DNA from: a virus
Length of the DNA: 25,160 nt
Virus record (IMG/VR): IMGVR_UViG_3300037502_001348
Location: 1 to 25,160 of that record
Reading direction: 5' to 3' (one strand)
Both the position numbers and the translations under genes were made by a program. Under the pieces are notes generated by a model. That model was not told where the DNA came from. It was given only the letters and a program-made list of their open reading frames with translations, and searched no databases. Positions 1 through 8,281 of this stretch are shown here, one piece after another; within the stretch, counting starts at the first letter, position 1; every line of letters starts with the position of its first letter.

Positions 1-52
1 GCACATTTCTGCCGCCCGCGAGTTTTCGTCCAGACCTTTGGAGTACCCAAAT

Positions 53-544
53 ATGCGCGGACCGCAACGCAAACCAACAGAACATCTTGTAGCGTCAAAC
101 TCCGACCGCGGCATAGCCCGCGCAAAGACGCAGCCTAAACTTGGCTTTGCAATCCCATCGCCGCCACACTACCTATCCGAAATGGCGTTGAGCTATTGGC
201 CATACGTCGTATCCGTCATTGAACCGCTACACTGCACCACCGAAACCGACGCCATCCAGATGGGGTTAATGGCCGATGCACTAGGGACCATCGCGGAATG
301 TGACGCCCTGATAGCCCAACATGGCCGCGTGATGCCGACAAAGACCGGGTTCCTAGCGCAGAATCCAGCCATATCCCAACGGCAAGTGGCGGTAAAGCAG
401 CTCCAATCCGCGCTCGATAGGTGTGGACTTAACCCTGCCGCCCGCTCCAAAGTGGCGGAACTAGCCCCGAAGCTAGGCGAAATCATGCCGATTAATGCCG
501 AAAAGAAGAGCCGCTTTGCGGATGATGACGACGATGAAGACTGA
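53..544 (+). CDS. terS: terminase small subunit, P27 family
   Basis: This should be the DNA-recognition subunit of the packaging motor, which binds the phage genome and delivers it to the large subunit. The basic RKPTEHL stretch near the N-terminus and the C-terminal LNPAARSKV, the counterpart of the GLTPSSRSRL-type motif, are typical of P27-like small terminases. At 163 residues the length fits the family. I chose the ATG at 53 because GGAG at 40-43 lies 9 bases upstream. A TTG at 38 in the same frame would overlap that ribosome site. The protein ends in an acidic run (DDDDDED). The gene overlaps the large terminase, as usual for terS-terL pairs. Confidence 0.85.
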   Translation: MRGPQRKPTEHLVASNSDRGIARAKTQPKLGFAIPSPPHYLSEMALSYWPYVVSVIEPLHCTTETDAIQMGLMADALGTIAECDALIAQHGRVMPTKTGFLAQNPAISQRQVAVKQLQSALDRCGLNPAARSKVAELAPKLGEIMPINAEKKSRFADDDDDED

Positions 545-2243
545 TTCCGAGGTAAGTAAGCTATACAATATACCTCGAAAACTGGTTAAGCTGCTCCGGT
601 GCTTACCCAACTTTGACCCGTTTGCCCTGGCGCAGCCCGGTTACTACTTCGATTCCGAATACGCGGAGCAGGTGGTTGACCTATTTGAAACACACGTCAA
701 GCACCCTGAAGGCCCGCTTGTAGGTCAGCCGTGCCTACTATCCCCGTGGCAGATGAGCACCATACTCAACTTCTACGGATGGCGGAAGGCGGACGGCTCC
801 CGCCGCTTCCGTGAGTGTCTTATTTATGTAGGAAAGAAGCAGGGCAAAACCACGTTCGCCGCTGGGTGGATGATGATAGAACTAGCTTTCCTAGCCAAAG
901 CCGGCGCGCAATTCTACTCCGCCGCATCCAATCGCGAGCAGGCTGGACTAGCCTTCCAGTGCATCTGCAAGATGCGCCGTCACAGCGACGACCTAAAGAT
1001 CCTACTAAAAGTCTATGGTGAGAACGCGCCCGCAAGCCCTAAGTCTGTACTCCGCCCTGACATCATGGTGAGCTACAAGCCACTATCCAAGGACGCCGAT
1101 TCCGGTGATGGTGTATCTCCTGACTTCCTGCTGATTGACGAACTCCACCGCCACGCATCGCCAGAACTGGCGGAAGTGCTCATCAAGTCCACCGCCGCCA
1201 AGCCGGACGCAATTATAGTTAAGACTACCACCGCAGACTACGACCGTCCCAGCCTTTGCAATCGCGAGCTTGCCTACGCCCGCCAAGTCTGCGCCAACGA
1301 TGGCGACCCCAACAAACCAGGATTCGACCCCGCGTATCTTCCGGTGGTGTATGAGATAACCAACGCGGAATATAAGGCGGACCCTGAGTGCTGGAAGAAA
1401 CCCGACTACTGGCACAAAGCTAATCCCAATATCGGCATATCCGTGCCAGAAGAATTCTATGCCCGCGAGGCGCAGAAGTGTGGCGACGATATGACGCAGT
1501 TGAATAACTTTCTGCGGCTACACTTGAACATTGTCACTGAGCAATCCGAAGCATGGATTGACATGATGAAATACGACGATTGCGAAGCCGGTAGACCCGA
1601 CGATGAACTGCAAAGCCAAGAAGGCTACGGCGGATTCGACCTATCCAGCAACAACGACCTAACCTCATTCTGTATCGCATGGGCACACCCCGATGGCGGA
1701 TATGATTTGCGATGGTGGTTCTGGATACCCGACCATAAGATTGTGGAGAAGGAAAAGAAAGACAACGTTCCTTATCGCCAATGGGAACGCGAAGGACTGA
1801 TAGAACTTATCCCCGGCGAAGTGATTGATATAGAATACGTTAACGACCGCATCTTCAAGATTTGCGAAGAGTACAACGTTCGCCGCGTGGCTGCTGACCC
1901 GTGGAACAATTCATCGAGTATGCAATACCTCATGAATCGCGGCATGGAAGTAGAACGATTTGCGCAAGGCCCGGCAACTATCACCGAACCAGGTAAAGAA
2001 CTGGAACGCCGTGTGATTGAAGGAACCTTTCGCCACAACTACAACCATATAGCGCGATGGAATTTTAGCAACGCGATGATTAAGCACGCGCCAAATGAAA
2101 CATTCAAGCTAGACAAGAACGCGGCAGAGCGGCGCATTGACGGCGTTGCCGCTGCAATCATGGCGGTAGGTATGTGCATGAGATACTCGCAAGCGAACAT
2201 CTCAGCCTACGAATCAAACGAAGTTCTTTGCGGAGGATTCTAA
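495..2243 (+). CDS. terL: terminase large subunit (ATPase-nuclease)
   Basis: This is the packaging motor: an ATPase that pumps DNA into the prohead, plus a nuclease that cuts concatemers. From the ATG at 495, a Walker A-like GKKQGKT lies near residues 113-119 and a Walker B FLLIDE near 211-216, with KTTTA near 243-247 as the coupling motif. The RNase H-like nuclease half shows acidic residues in GFDLSS (D382), AADPW (D468) and RIDGVAA (D549). The 582-aa length is normal for HK97-type enzymes. The start is uncertain: ATGs at 522, 525 and 534 are in frame, and 534 would cut the overlap with terS from 50 to 11 bases. No start has a clear Shine-Dalgarno site. Confidence 0.95.
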   Translation: MPKRRAALRMMTTMKTDSEVSKLYNIPRKLVKLLRCLPNFDPFALAQPGYYFDSEYAEQVVDLFETHVKHPEGPLVGQPCLLSPWQMSTILNFYGWRKADGSRRFRECLIYVGKKQGKTTFAAGWMMIELAFLAKAGAQFYSAASNREQAGLAFQCICKMRRHSDDLKILLKVYGENAPASPKSVLRPDIMVSYKPLSKDADSGDGVSPDFLLIDELHRHASPELAEVLIKSTAAKPDAIIVKTTTADYDRPSLCNRELAYARQVCANDGDPNKPGFDPAYLPVVYEITNAEYKADPECWKKPDYWHKANPNIGISVPEEFYAREAQKCGDDMTQLNNFLRLHLNIVTEQSEAWIDMMKYDDCEAGRPDDELQSQEGYGGFDLSSNNDLTSFCIAWAHPDGGYDLRWWFWIPDHKIVEKEKKDNVPYRQWEREGLIELIPGEVIDIEYVNDRIFKICEEYNVRRVAADPWNNSSSMQYLMNRGMEVERFAQGPATITEPGKELERRVIEGTFRHNYNHIARWNFSNAMIKHAPNETFKLDKNAAERRIDGVAAAIMAVGMCMRYSQANISAYESNEVLCGGF

Positions 2244-2244
2244 A

Positions 2245-2427
2245 ATGAAGAAACACGCTAGCAGTATACTATTGATACTTATACACCTTCTATGCTATGT
2301 TAGCTTGGCCGTAGGGTGTGGAATGATATATCTGCCGCTGGCGCTGGTGGTGCCCGCGCTTCTACTTTGGCTTGACTTAGCTTTGGAGGCACACTATGCC
2401 CGGAATATTCAGCGCACTATTCAGTAG
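2245..2427 (+). CDS. small two-helix membrane protein between terL and portal
   Basis: This 60-residue protein of unknown function has two hydrophobic stretches (about residues 7-26 and 27-45) and then a charged tail. It could be an inner-membrane hairpin or a single long helix. GGAGG at 2232-2236, just inside the end of terL, lies 8 bases before the ATG. Its end overlaps the portal gene by 32 bases. Small hydrophobic genes are often found between terL and portal in HK97-like phages. The good ribosome site and tight packing support translation, but no role can be assigned. Confidence 0.7.
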   Translation: MKKHASSILLILIHLLCYVSLAVGCGMIYLPLALVVPALLLWLDLALEAHYARNIQRTIQ

Positions 2428-4078
2428 CAATCCAATCTATGACGAACGCTACTGGACCACCGGCGGCACAACCATAAGCAATACCACGGCGGGCGAGCTA
2501 GTCACAGACGATACCGTGCTAACATCATCCGCATGGTACGCCGCCCTGCGCAATATCTCCGAGGATATAGCCAAACTCCCCGCGTACGCCGTCCAGTATC
2601 AGGACGACATCAACAAGGTACGCAACGACGAGCATATCGTTACGTACCTATTCTACTACGCGCCAAACAGCTATCAGAATCCCATGACCTTCCGCGCGCA
2701 GATGCAGCATTGGAAGCACGGATGGGGTAACGCTTACGCCGAAATCGAACGCGATGCCAACATGAATCCAATCGCGCTACACCCCCGGCACCCCGGCACG
2801 ATTCAGCCCGAATGGGATAACGCCACCGGTAGGCTCAAATACAAGTGGTTGAAAAGCTACCGGTTCCAAGGTGGCAAGATGGTGGACAAGCACGAAGACT
2901 ACATCGACGCCGATAACATGTTCCACCTGCGCGGGCTGGGTAGCGACCCATTGCAGGGGTACAGTGTGATTCGCTATGCCGCGAATTCCCTATCCCTTAC
3001 CTTGGCGGCTGAGGCATTCGGCGCGTCCTCATTCAAGAATCGCGGCGCGGTGACTTCCATTTTGCGGCATCCCGCGAAACTCAACGACGCAGCCCGTAGC
3101 AAGTTCAAGGATTCATTCGACGCCGCATACCGTGGTGCGCGCAAGTCTGGCGGGTGGTTGCTTCTTGAGGACGGCATGGAATACCAACAGCTTTCCATCT
3201 CGCCCGACGATATGCAATTCCTTCAGACCCGGCAGTTGCAAATCGAGGAAGTGTGCCGATGGATACGTATCCCGCCGTCCAAGATTCAGCACTTGATGCG
3301 CGCCAACTACAACACTCTTGAGAACGAAAACCGCAACTACGTAACTGACTGTTTGCAGGGTGAAATCAAGGGATGGGAAGAAGAGGCACAGCGCAAGCTA
3401 TTCCGGCGCGACGAGCGCGACATGCGGCTGTACCACAACATGAATGCCCTACTTCGTGGCGACATCGCGGCACAGACGGACCACGTCGCCAAGATGATAG
3501 ACAAGGGTGTGTACTCCATCAACGAGGCTTTGCAATACATTGGCGGGAATACCATTGGCCCCATTGGGGACCAACGATTCGTTAACGCCAACCTTATGAG
3601 GCTCAAAGAGAATATGCTATTCCCCGCCGAAATCAAAGCCGCGACCCCGAGCCAATCCGCACCCATGACTACACCCGAGCCGCCCGACGTGGAAGACGAC
3701 GATATGGAAGAAACCACCACACAACTAGCAACGCCACACACTAACGACACCCCGACCACCCCGCGCATCACCCGCGAGCAGGCATGGTCTATCGTGTGGC
3801 CCGTGGTGGAGCGCGCAGAGCGCAAGGCGGAGAAGGCGGTGCCGCGCATAGAGAAGAAGCACGGCGAAGACGTGGAATCCTCATCCACCGCTATTGCCGA
3901 ATTCCATACCGAACTTCGCGCCGAAATCATTGTGAACCTTTGCGATACCTTCACCGCATTCGGTGGCGACGAAGAAACCCTAAAGCAAACCATCGCGCTC
4001 GATGCGCTCGATAACCCCACTGCCATAGACTATCAGGGCATCACGACCGCCCTAGTATCCCACTTAGTAGGAGACTAA
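2396..4078 (+). CDS. portal protein, HK97 family, with long C-terminal extension
   Basis: The portal is the dodecameric ring at the capsid vertex through which DNA enters and leaves. The N-terminal 420 residues follow the HK97 portal pattern: an early VLTSSAWYAALRNIS-like helix, the HLRG segment, and RWIRIPPSKI followed by NYNTLENENRNY near residues 284-312. At 560 residues it is longer than the usual 400-450. Residues from about 424 form an extra tail: a Pro/Thr/acidic linker with EDDDMEE, then a Lys/Glu-rich helical region. GGAGG at 2385-2389 supports the ATG at 2396. The S49 protease follows directly, as expected for head genes. Confidence 0.92.
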   Translation: MPGIFSALFSSNPIYDERYWTTGGTTISNTTAGELVTDDTVLTSSAWYAALRNISEDIAKLPAYAVQYQDDINKVRNDEHIVTYLFYYAPNSYQNPMTFRAQMQHWKHGWGNAYAEIERDANMNPIALHPRHPGTIQPEWDNATGRLKYKWLKSYRFQGGKMVDKHEDYIDADNMFHLRGLGSDPLQGYSVIRYAANSLSLTLAAEAFGASSFKNRGAVTSILRHPAKLNDAARSKFKDSFDAAYRGARKSGGWLLLEDGMEYQQLSISPDDMQFLQTRQLQIEEVCRWIRIPPSKIQHLMRANYNTLENENRNYVTDCLQGEIKGWEEEAQRKLFRRDERDMRLYHNMNALLRGDIAAQTDHVAKMIDKGVYSINEALQYIGGNTIGPIGDQRFVNANLMRLKENMLFPAEIKAATPSQSAPMTTPEPPDVEDDDMEETTTQLATPHTNDTPTTPRITREQAWSIVWPVVERAERKAEKAVPRIEKKHGEDVESSSTAIAEFHTELRAEIIVNLCDTFTAFGGDEETLKQTIALDALDNPTAIDYQGITTALVSHLVGD

Positions 4079-4081
4079 TAC

Positions 4082-4981
4082 ATGAACCACACCCCCCAAT
4101 GCTTCATGCACCATATGGGCGTTTACATGCTGGAGACGCGATTCGCGCAAAGCGTTAAGGCGAAGCTGGAAGCTAACCCTAATATTTTCCTGAGCGAGTT
4201 TGACCCAAAAGCCGCCTATCAGGAAATGCTCAACATGGAGCCGATTAGCGACCGGCGCGACCTGTACGGCATCACCGCGCAAGGCGTGGCGATTATCCCC
4301 GTGATTGGCGTCATGACGAAGGGCAGCAATAAGTTTGGAACCTCGACCAATCAAGCCCGGCGCGCACTTAGCCAAGCCACCAACGACCCTAGCGTCAAGG
4401 CTATCATGCTCCACTTTGATACCCCCGGCGGCAGCTTTGCCGGTAGCGACGAATTCGCCAATGATGTATACAAGGCCGCAAGCATCAAACCATTGGCCGC
4501 TCACGCCGATGACCTAGTAGCGAGTGCCGGTATGTACGTGGCGAGCCAAGCCCCGCGCCTTACCCTTAACCCGGCAGGCGAAGCGGGCAGTATTGGAACG
4601 TACACCGTGGTCTATGATTCCAGTGGCGCGGCGGAGATGCAGGGCGTCAAGGTTCACCTAATCACCACCGGCGCAAACAAGGGTGTAGGTGCGGATGGCG
4701 TGGCGATTAACGAGCCGCAGCTTGCCCGTATCCAATCCCTTGTAAATCAGGCTCAGACATTCTTCTCCACCGCGATTCAATTGGGCCGCAAGTTGTCTAA
4801 GTCTCAAGTAGATAGCCTTGTCTCCGACGGTGGTACCTGGTTCGCCAAGGATGCCAAGCAACTTGGACTAATCGACGCCGTGGAAAGCTATGACGTGGCA
4901 CTTGAAAAACTCACCGCGCGCATCCGCCCGAATAGCAAGTCAGGGCGCGCGCGACAGATTCAATTGCTCGAGTTAGAATAG
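4082..4981 (+). CDS. S49 (SppA-like) prohead maturation protease
   Basis: This serine protease probably matures the prohead by removing the capsid protein's N-terminal delta domain. It has the SppA fold signature: FDTPGG (112-117), then DDLVASAGMY with the likely nucleophile Ser148, and ITTGANKG with the likely general base Lys200. The 52-residue Ser-Lys spacing equals that of Bacillus SppA (Ser147/Lys199). Lambda gpC belongs to the same superfamily. Only about 40 residues follow the core, so no Nu3-like internal scaffold is evident, in line with the capsid protein having its own delta domain. AGGAG at 4069-4073 fixes the start. The start also lies 3 bases after the portal stop. Confidence 0.9.
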   Translation: MNHTPQCFMHHMGVYMLETRFAQSVKAKLEANPNIFLSEFDPKAAYQEMLNMEPISDRRDLYGITAQGVAIIPVIGVMTKGSNKFGTSTNQARRALSQATNDPSVKAIMLHFDTPGGSFAGSDEFANDVYKAASIKPLAAHADDLVASAGMYVASQAPRLTLNPAGEAGSIGTYTVVYDSSGAAEMQGVKVHLITTGANKGVGADGVAINEPQLARIQSLVNQAQTFFSTAIQLGRKLSKSQVDSLVSDGGTWFAKDAKQLGLIDAVESYDVALEKLTARIRPNSKSGRARQIQLLELE

Positions 4982-4983
4982 AC

Positions 4984-5012
4984 TTGACATTGTATTAGCG
5001 ATGGTATATACT
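4984..5012 (+). promoter_or_regulatory. consensus sigma70-type promoter before the capsid gene
   Basis: TTGACA at 4984-4989 and TATACT at 5007-5012 are separated by 17 bases, a near-perfect vegetative promoter. The start point would fall at about 5018-5020. The region is non-coding, right after the protease stop. Transcripts from it meet a strong terminator (5107-5159) before the capsid gene. Confidence 0.8.
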
Positions 5013-5018
5013 TGCCAA

Positions 5019-5159
5019 AGATAAGCGAACGGCGCGACTGCCGGGGCAAGTCTAAAGCAAACGACGATACAACTAAATCACGGAACTAAGCCGTTAAGCG
5101 AACTTGGCGTGCGAGGTTTGAGTGGGAAAATTCCCACTTGAGCTTTGCGCGCTTTTTTT
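5019..5159 (+). ncRNA. candidate about 140-nt leader RNA or small RNA
   Basis: This is the stretch from the predicted start point to the end of the terminator U-tract. It holds no credible ORF. It contains a small hairpin (CGGC 5030-5033 with GCCG 5040-5043) and two copies of TAAGCGAAC (5022-5030 and 5095-5103), and it ends in the 21-pair terminator stem. It may be a free small RNA or the attenuated leader of the capsid mRNA. The ends are inferred only from the promoter and terminator. Confidence 0.45.
5107..5159 (+). terminator. strong intrinsic terminator/attenuator upstream of the capsid gene
   Basis: Bases 5107-5127 pair without a break with 5132-5152 around a 4-base loop, giving a 21-pair stem that includes several G-U pairs. 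The stem is followed directly by seven T (5153-5159). The G-U pairs hold only in + strand RNA, so it acts on rightward transcription. The capsid ATG is only 29 bases beyond the U-tract and no promoter lies between, so capsid transcripts must cross this element. Confidence 0.85.
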
Positions 5160-5188
5160 GTTTTCCCGGCGAACTTGGAGAAACAACA

Positions 5189-6505
5189 ATGGACTATTTG
5201 ACGATGAGCTTGCAGGACCTTGGCAAGCACAAGGAAGAACTCGTTGCGAAGGCTAAGGCTCTCGACGCCAAGGCGGAACTGACCGAATCCGAAGATGCCG
5301 AATGTGAAAGCATCCTGAAGCAGGTTGAAAACATCAATGGCGTTATCGCCGCCCGCACGAAGCGCGACAACCGCTCTGCCAAGCTGGCGACCCTCGACAC
5401 CTCGACGGCTAACAACACCTTTGCGCCCGCGCCGGTGCAGGTGACCGACGTACGCGACCGCGTGCAGGACGACCCGAAGAAGGGTTTCAAGAACGAAACC
5501 GACTTCCTCAAGGCCGTCATGGTTGCGGGTATGACCGGCAAGCGCGCCGAGGGACTGAACTATCTGTCTGCCGCTGGTAGCGACGAACAGACCGGCAGCA
5601 ACGACCAGTATGGCGGGTTCACCGTCCCCGAGGGATTCCAGTCCGGTCTGCTTATGGTTGACCCCGAGCTGGACCCGATTACCGCGCTTTGCACCAACGT
5701 GCCGATGAGCACCCCGACCGTACATGTTAACGCCCGCGTGGACAAGAACCACTCGACGAGCGTTACCGGAGGGCTGCGCGTGTATCGCCGGTCCGAGACG
5801 GAAGATGTTGTATCCTCCCGCTTCTCGACCGAGCGCGTCACGCTCCAGGCTGATTCCATCATGGGCGTTGCGTACGCCACCGAGGAACTGCTTGCCGATT
5901 CTCCCATCACCTTTGCCAGCCTCTTCCGCCAGTTCTTCGGGCAGGAAATCGTTAGCACGCTCATCGACGAAACCATCAACGGTACCGGCGTTGGTAAGTT
6001 CGAGGGTATCCTTACGACCCCGAGCCTTATCACCGTGACCAAGGAAACCGGGCAGGCTGCGGATACTGTGCAGTTCGAGAACATCATCAAGATGTATGCT
6101 CGCCAGTGGTCCAAGGGCAACGCGATTTGGCTTGCCAATCACAACGTGCTCCCGGCCCTCATGAAGATGAATCAGTCTGTGGGCACCGCTGGCGTTCCGG
6201 CGTGGCAGCCGTCCGCCCGTGAAGGCGCGCCGAACCTGTTGCTTGGCCGCCCCATCTACTTCCACGAGGCCCTGCCCACCGTTGGCGACGCTGGCGACAT
6301 TATCTTCGCCGACTTCAGCCAGTACCTGCGTGGCAACCTTGGCGGTGAGACGTTCGCTGAATCCATTCACGTTCGCTTCCTCAACAACGAACGCGCCTTC
6401 CGCGTGGTTGCCCGCAACGCTGGCCGTTGCTGGTGGCGTTCGGCCCTTACGCCGAAGAATGGCGACACCCTCAGCCCGTTCGTTGCCCTTGGCGCGCGCG
6501 CGTAA
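5189..6505 (+). CDS. major capsid protein, HK97 fold, with N-terminal delta domain
   Basis: This protein builds the icosahedral shell. Residues 1 to about 70 are a charged, heptad-like helix (LGKHKEELVAKAKAL onward) typical of the HK97 delta domain, which acts as a fused scaffold and is cleaved by the prohead protease. The mature part starts near residue 95-105. It carries family features such as GGFTVPEGF, the YATEELLADSP helix, and C-terminal lines like LLGRPIYFHEALP and IIFADFSQY. The length is 438 aa. GGAG at 5177-5180 lies 8 bases before the ATG at 5189. A TTG at 5138 in the same frame lies inside the terminator hairpin and is not credible. Confidence 0.95.
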   Translation: MDYLTMSLQDLGKHKEELVAKAKALDAKAELTESEDAECESILKQVENINGVIAARTKRDNRSAKLATLDTSTANNTFAPAPVQVTDVRDRVQDDPKKGFKNETDFLKAVMVAGMTGKRAEGLNYLSAAGSDEQTGSNDQYGGFTVPEGFQSGLLMVDPELDPITALCTNVPMSTPTVHVNARVDKNHSTSVTGGLRVYRRSETEDVVSSRFSTERVTLQADSIMGVAYATEELLADSPITFASLFRQFFGQEIVSTLIDETINGTGVGKFEGILTTPSLITVTKETGQAADTVQFENIIKMYARQWSKGNAIWLANHNVLPALMKMNQSVGTAGVPAWQPSAREGAPNLLLGRPIYFHEALPTVGDAGDIIFADFSQYLRGNLGGETFAESIHVRFLNNERAFRVVARNAGRCWWRSALTPKNGDTLSPFVALGARA

Positions 6506-6535
6506 TCTGAAACACACAACTAGGAGATAACCACA

Positions 6536-7015
6536 ATGGCTGGTAGCACCCTCGATACCGAAGTAATCAAGAGCAAGTTCAAGATTAAGAACTACGACCA
6601 CGACCCCGGCGGCACGTCCGCTACCGTGTTGTCGCCCGATGGCGGCACCACCAAGTACGTGCAGGACATGCGCGACTTCTCCAACATCCTGTACCAGTCC
6701 ACGACCAGCGTGTCCGCCTCTTCTAGTGGCGTGACGAAGCTCGAAATCGTGGCCTACGAGGATTCCGCCGGCGCCGGCACCGCTTACGTGGTCAAGGACT
6801 CCGGCACCGTTGCGGCGGACGCTGTTGGCGACGAAGTCACCATCGAATGCAGCGCGTCCGAAATCGCGCAGATTGGCGCGGACAACGGCGTTGAGTTGCG
6901 TTACGTGACGGCGCGCCTGACCTGCTCCAACTCTGGCGACGAAGCCCGTGTGTGCATGGTAGCCAAGGCGAACCGCGCCTATGGCGACCTGACGCCCGAC
7001 ACCGTAATTGCCTAA
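6536..7015 (+). CDS. probable head accessory protein (unassigned)
   Basis: I do not recognise this 159-residue protein. It is rich in Ser, Thr, Ala, Gly and acidic residues, appears all-beta (alternating hydrophobic strands such as LEIVAYE, AYVVKD, VTIEC, LRYVTARLTC), and has no signal or membrane segment. AGGAG at 6522-6526 supports the start. Its place directly after the major capsid gene, and its high GC and codon use matching the capsid gene, suggest a virion protein made in quantity, for example a decoration protein. That role is inferred from position only. Confidence 0.75.
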   Translation: MAGSTLDTEVIKSKFKIKNYDHDPGGTSATVLSPDGGTTKYVQDMRDFSNILYQSTTSVSASSSGVTKLEIVAYEDSAGAGTAYVVKDSGTVAADAVGDEVTIECSASEIAQIGADNGVELRYVTARLTCSNSGDEARVCMVAKANRAYGDLTPDTVIA

Positions 7016-7032
7016 CCACTAACCAACGATTA

Positions 7033-7056
7033 GCCGGGCGGGGCAACTCGCCCGGC
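7033..7056 (+). other. intercistronic GC-rich hairpin
   Basis: GCCGGGCG (7033-7040) pairs perfectly with CGCCCGGC (7049-7056) around an 8-base loop. No T-run follows, and the Shine-Dalgarno site of the next gene starts 5 bases later. It is more likely an mRNA-stabilising or processing element than a full terminator. The same stem recurs at 21964-21990. Confidence 0.6.
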
Positions 7057-7073
7057 AATCTGGAGAATAACCA

Positions 7074-7838
7074 ATGAGCGAATACAACGCTTTCAAAGTG
7101 GAAGGGTTCACCTCCGCTAATGGCGTGGTGGGCACCCGCGAAACGACCTATGGCCTTGCCAATTCCGTTTGGCGTCACTTCCCCGTCAAGGAACTACTGC
7201 AAGACCCTGGTATCGGCAGTGTGTTGCGCGATGACTTCTTTGCCACCGACAACACCAATAACTACACCCTTGTCACCGATTCCGGCGGCACGGCGGTTAT
7301 TGCAGATGCCGAAGATGGCATTCTGAGAATCACCAACAACGGCACTGACAACGACGAATCCTATCTGTCTTCCAAGGCAGAAAGCTGGATTTTCAACGAC
7401 CGCCCGATTGCGTTTGAAGCTCAGGTGACTGCCACCGGCGACCACAACTTCATTCTCGGTCTGAGCGATACCGTAGGCGCAAACTTCCTTCAAGACTCCG
7501 AAGCTGGACCCGCTGCAAGCTACGATGGCGCGGTATTCTTTGTGGACGGCGGCGCGTACTGGAAGTTTGAGACGAGCAACGCTGGAACTCAAGTAACCAA
7601 TGCCACGTTCACCGGGTACACCTCCGCCGCGTCGATTCGTTTGGGATTCATCTATGACCCCAACGACGGCACTACCGGCAAGATTACGCCCTTCGTTAAT
7701 GGCGTTGCAGGCACGACCCATGACATTACCATTTCCGGCCTTGAGGAAATGCACGTTGTCTTTGGTGCAAAGAACAAGACCGCCGCAGCCGCGGTGCTCG
7801 ATGTGGACTACTTCCAGATTGCCAAGGTGCGCGCATAA
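7074..7838 (+). CDS. probable virion protein with jelly-roll (ConA-like) pattern
   Basis: This 254-residue protein shows the strand pattern of concanavalin A-like beta-sandwich domains: DDFFATDNTNNYT, ILRITNNG, PIAFEAQVTATGDHNFILGLSD, WKFETSNAG, IRLGFIYDPNDGTTGKITPFVNGV, and a final LDVDYFQIAKVRA. Such domains bind carbohydrate or serve as capsid decoration or tail appendages. The fold call is by eye and the ligand is unknown. TGGAG at 7061-7065 precedes the ATG, and the stop overlaps the next start (TAATG). Its position between capsid and connector genes favours a head-surface role. Confidence 0.75.
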   Translation: MSEYNAFKVEGFTSANGVVGTRETTYGLANSVWRHFPVKELLQDPGIGSVLRDDFFATDNTNNYTLVTDSGGTAVIADAEDGILRITNNGTDNDESYLSSKAESWIFNDRPIAFEAQVTATGDHNFILGLSDTVGANFLQDSEAGPAASYDGAVFFVDGGAYWKFETSNAGTQVTNATFTGYTSAASIRLGFIYDPNDGTTGKITPFVNGVAGTTHDITISGLEEMHVVFGAKNKTAAAAVLDVDYFQIAKVRA

Positions 7839-8281
7839 TGAGTGCCATACTTCAGACCACGCCCCGCCCGGTATTCTTGGCTACTGAACTGGTAGCGAGT
7901 GCCGCGCGTACGGCCACGGGCGTTAGTGATGCCGTGAGGCTCCCCGATGCGCCTAACGGGTATGGCTTTGTGTTCGATGTGTCCGCCGCCGCTACGGCTG
8001 CGGGCGATACGCTGGACATGAAGATTCAGACCAAGATTGACGGCACCAATTGGCTTGACGTGGTGGTCTTTACCCAAGTCCTGGGCAACGGTGGAGCCAA
8101 GCGATACATCGCTAAGGTATCCAGCAACGGTGCACAGACCATGTTTGAAAACGGTAGCGCACTAGCCGCTGGAAGCATCCGCAACCTGGTAGGCGACGAA
8201 TGGCGTTGTGCATGGTCTATCACTGACGCAACCACCGATGACGCGAGCTTTACGTTCAGCGTCACCGCGATGCCGATGTAA
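7838..8281 (+). CDS. small structural protein, beta-rich (unassigned)
   Basis: This 147-residue protein starts in a TAATG overlap with the preceding jelly-roll gene and ends in another with the connector gene, so the three are probably co-translated. The sequence alternates strands and turns (YGFVFDVSAAATAAGDTLDMKIQTKIDGTNWLD, then EWRCAWSITDATTDDASFTFSV). Similar small beta proteins occur in phage head modules, but I cannot name a family. A head decoration or stabilising role is possible and inferred from context only. Confidence 0.7.
   Translation: MSAILQTTPRPVFLATELVASAARTATGVSDAVRLPDAPNGYGFVFDVSAAATAAGDTLDMKIQTKIDGTNWLDVVVFTQVLGNGGAKRYIAKVSSNGAQTMFENGSALAAGSIRNLVGDEWRCAWSITDATTDDASFTFSVTAMPM

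Noticed and set aside
1-37. Tail end of an upstream gene or a packaging site before terS
   Set aside because: Only 37 bases are available. All three forward frames run through them without a diagnostic motif.
3337-4026. 229-codon frame on the - strand inside the portal gene
   Set aside because: Low-complexity Ser/Arg-rich translation opposite the portal C-terminus; a reading-frame shadow.
5138-5188. TTG start giving the capsid protein 17 extra N-terminal residues
   Set aside because: It lies inside the terminator hairpin and has no ribosome site. The ATG at 5189 has GGAG at good spacing.
5078-6601. Long open frame of about 507 codons on the - strand across the capsid gene
   Set aside because: It mirrors the codon pattern of the capsid gene, has no family-like motifs, and would read through the terminator region. 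All real genes here are on the + strand.
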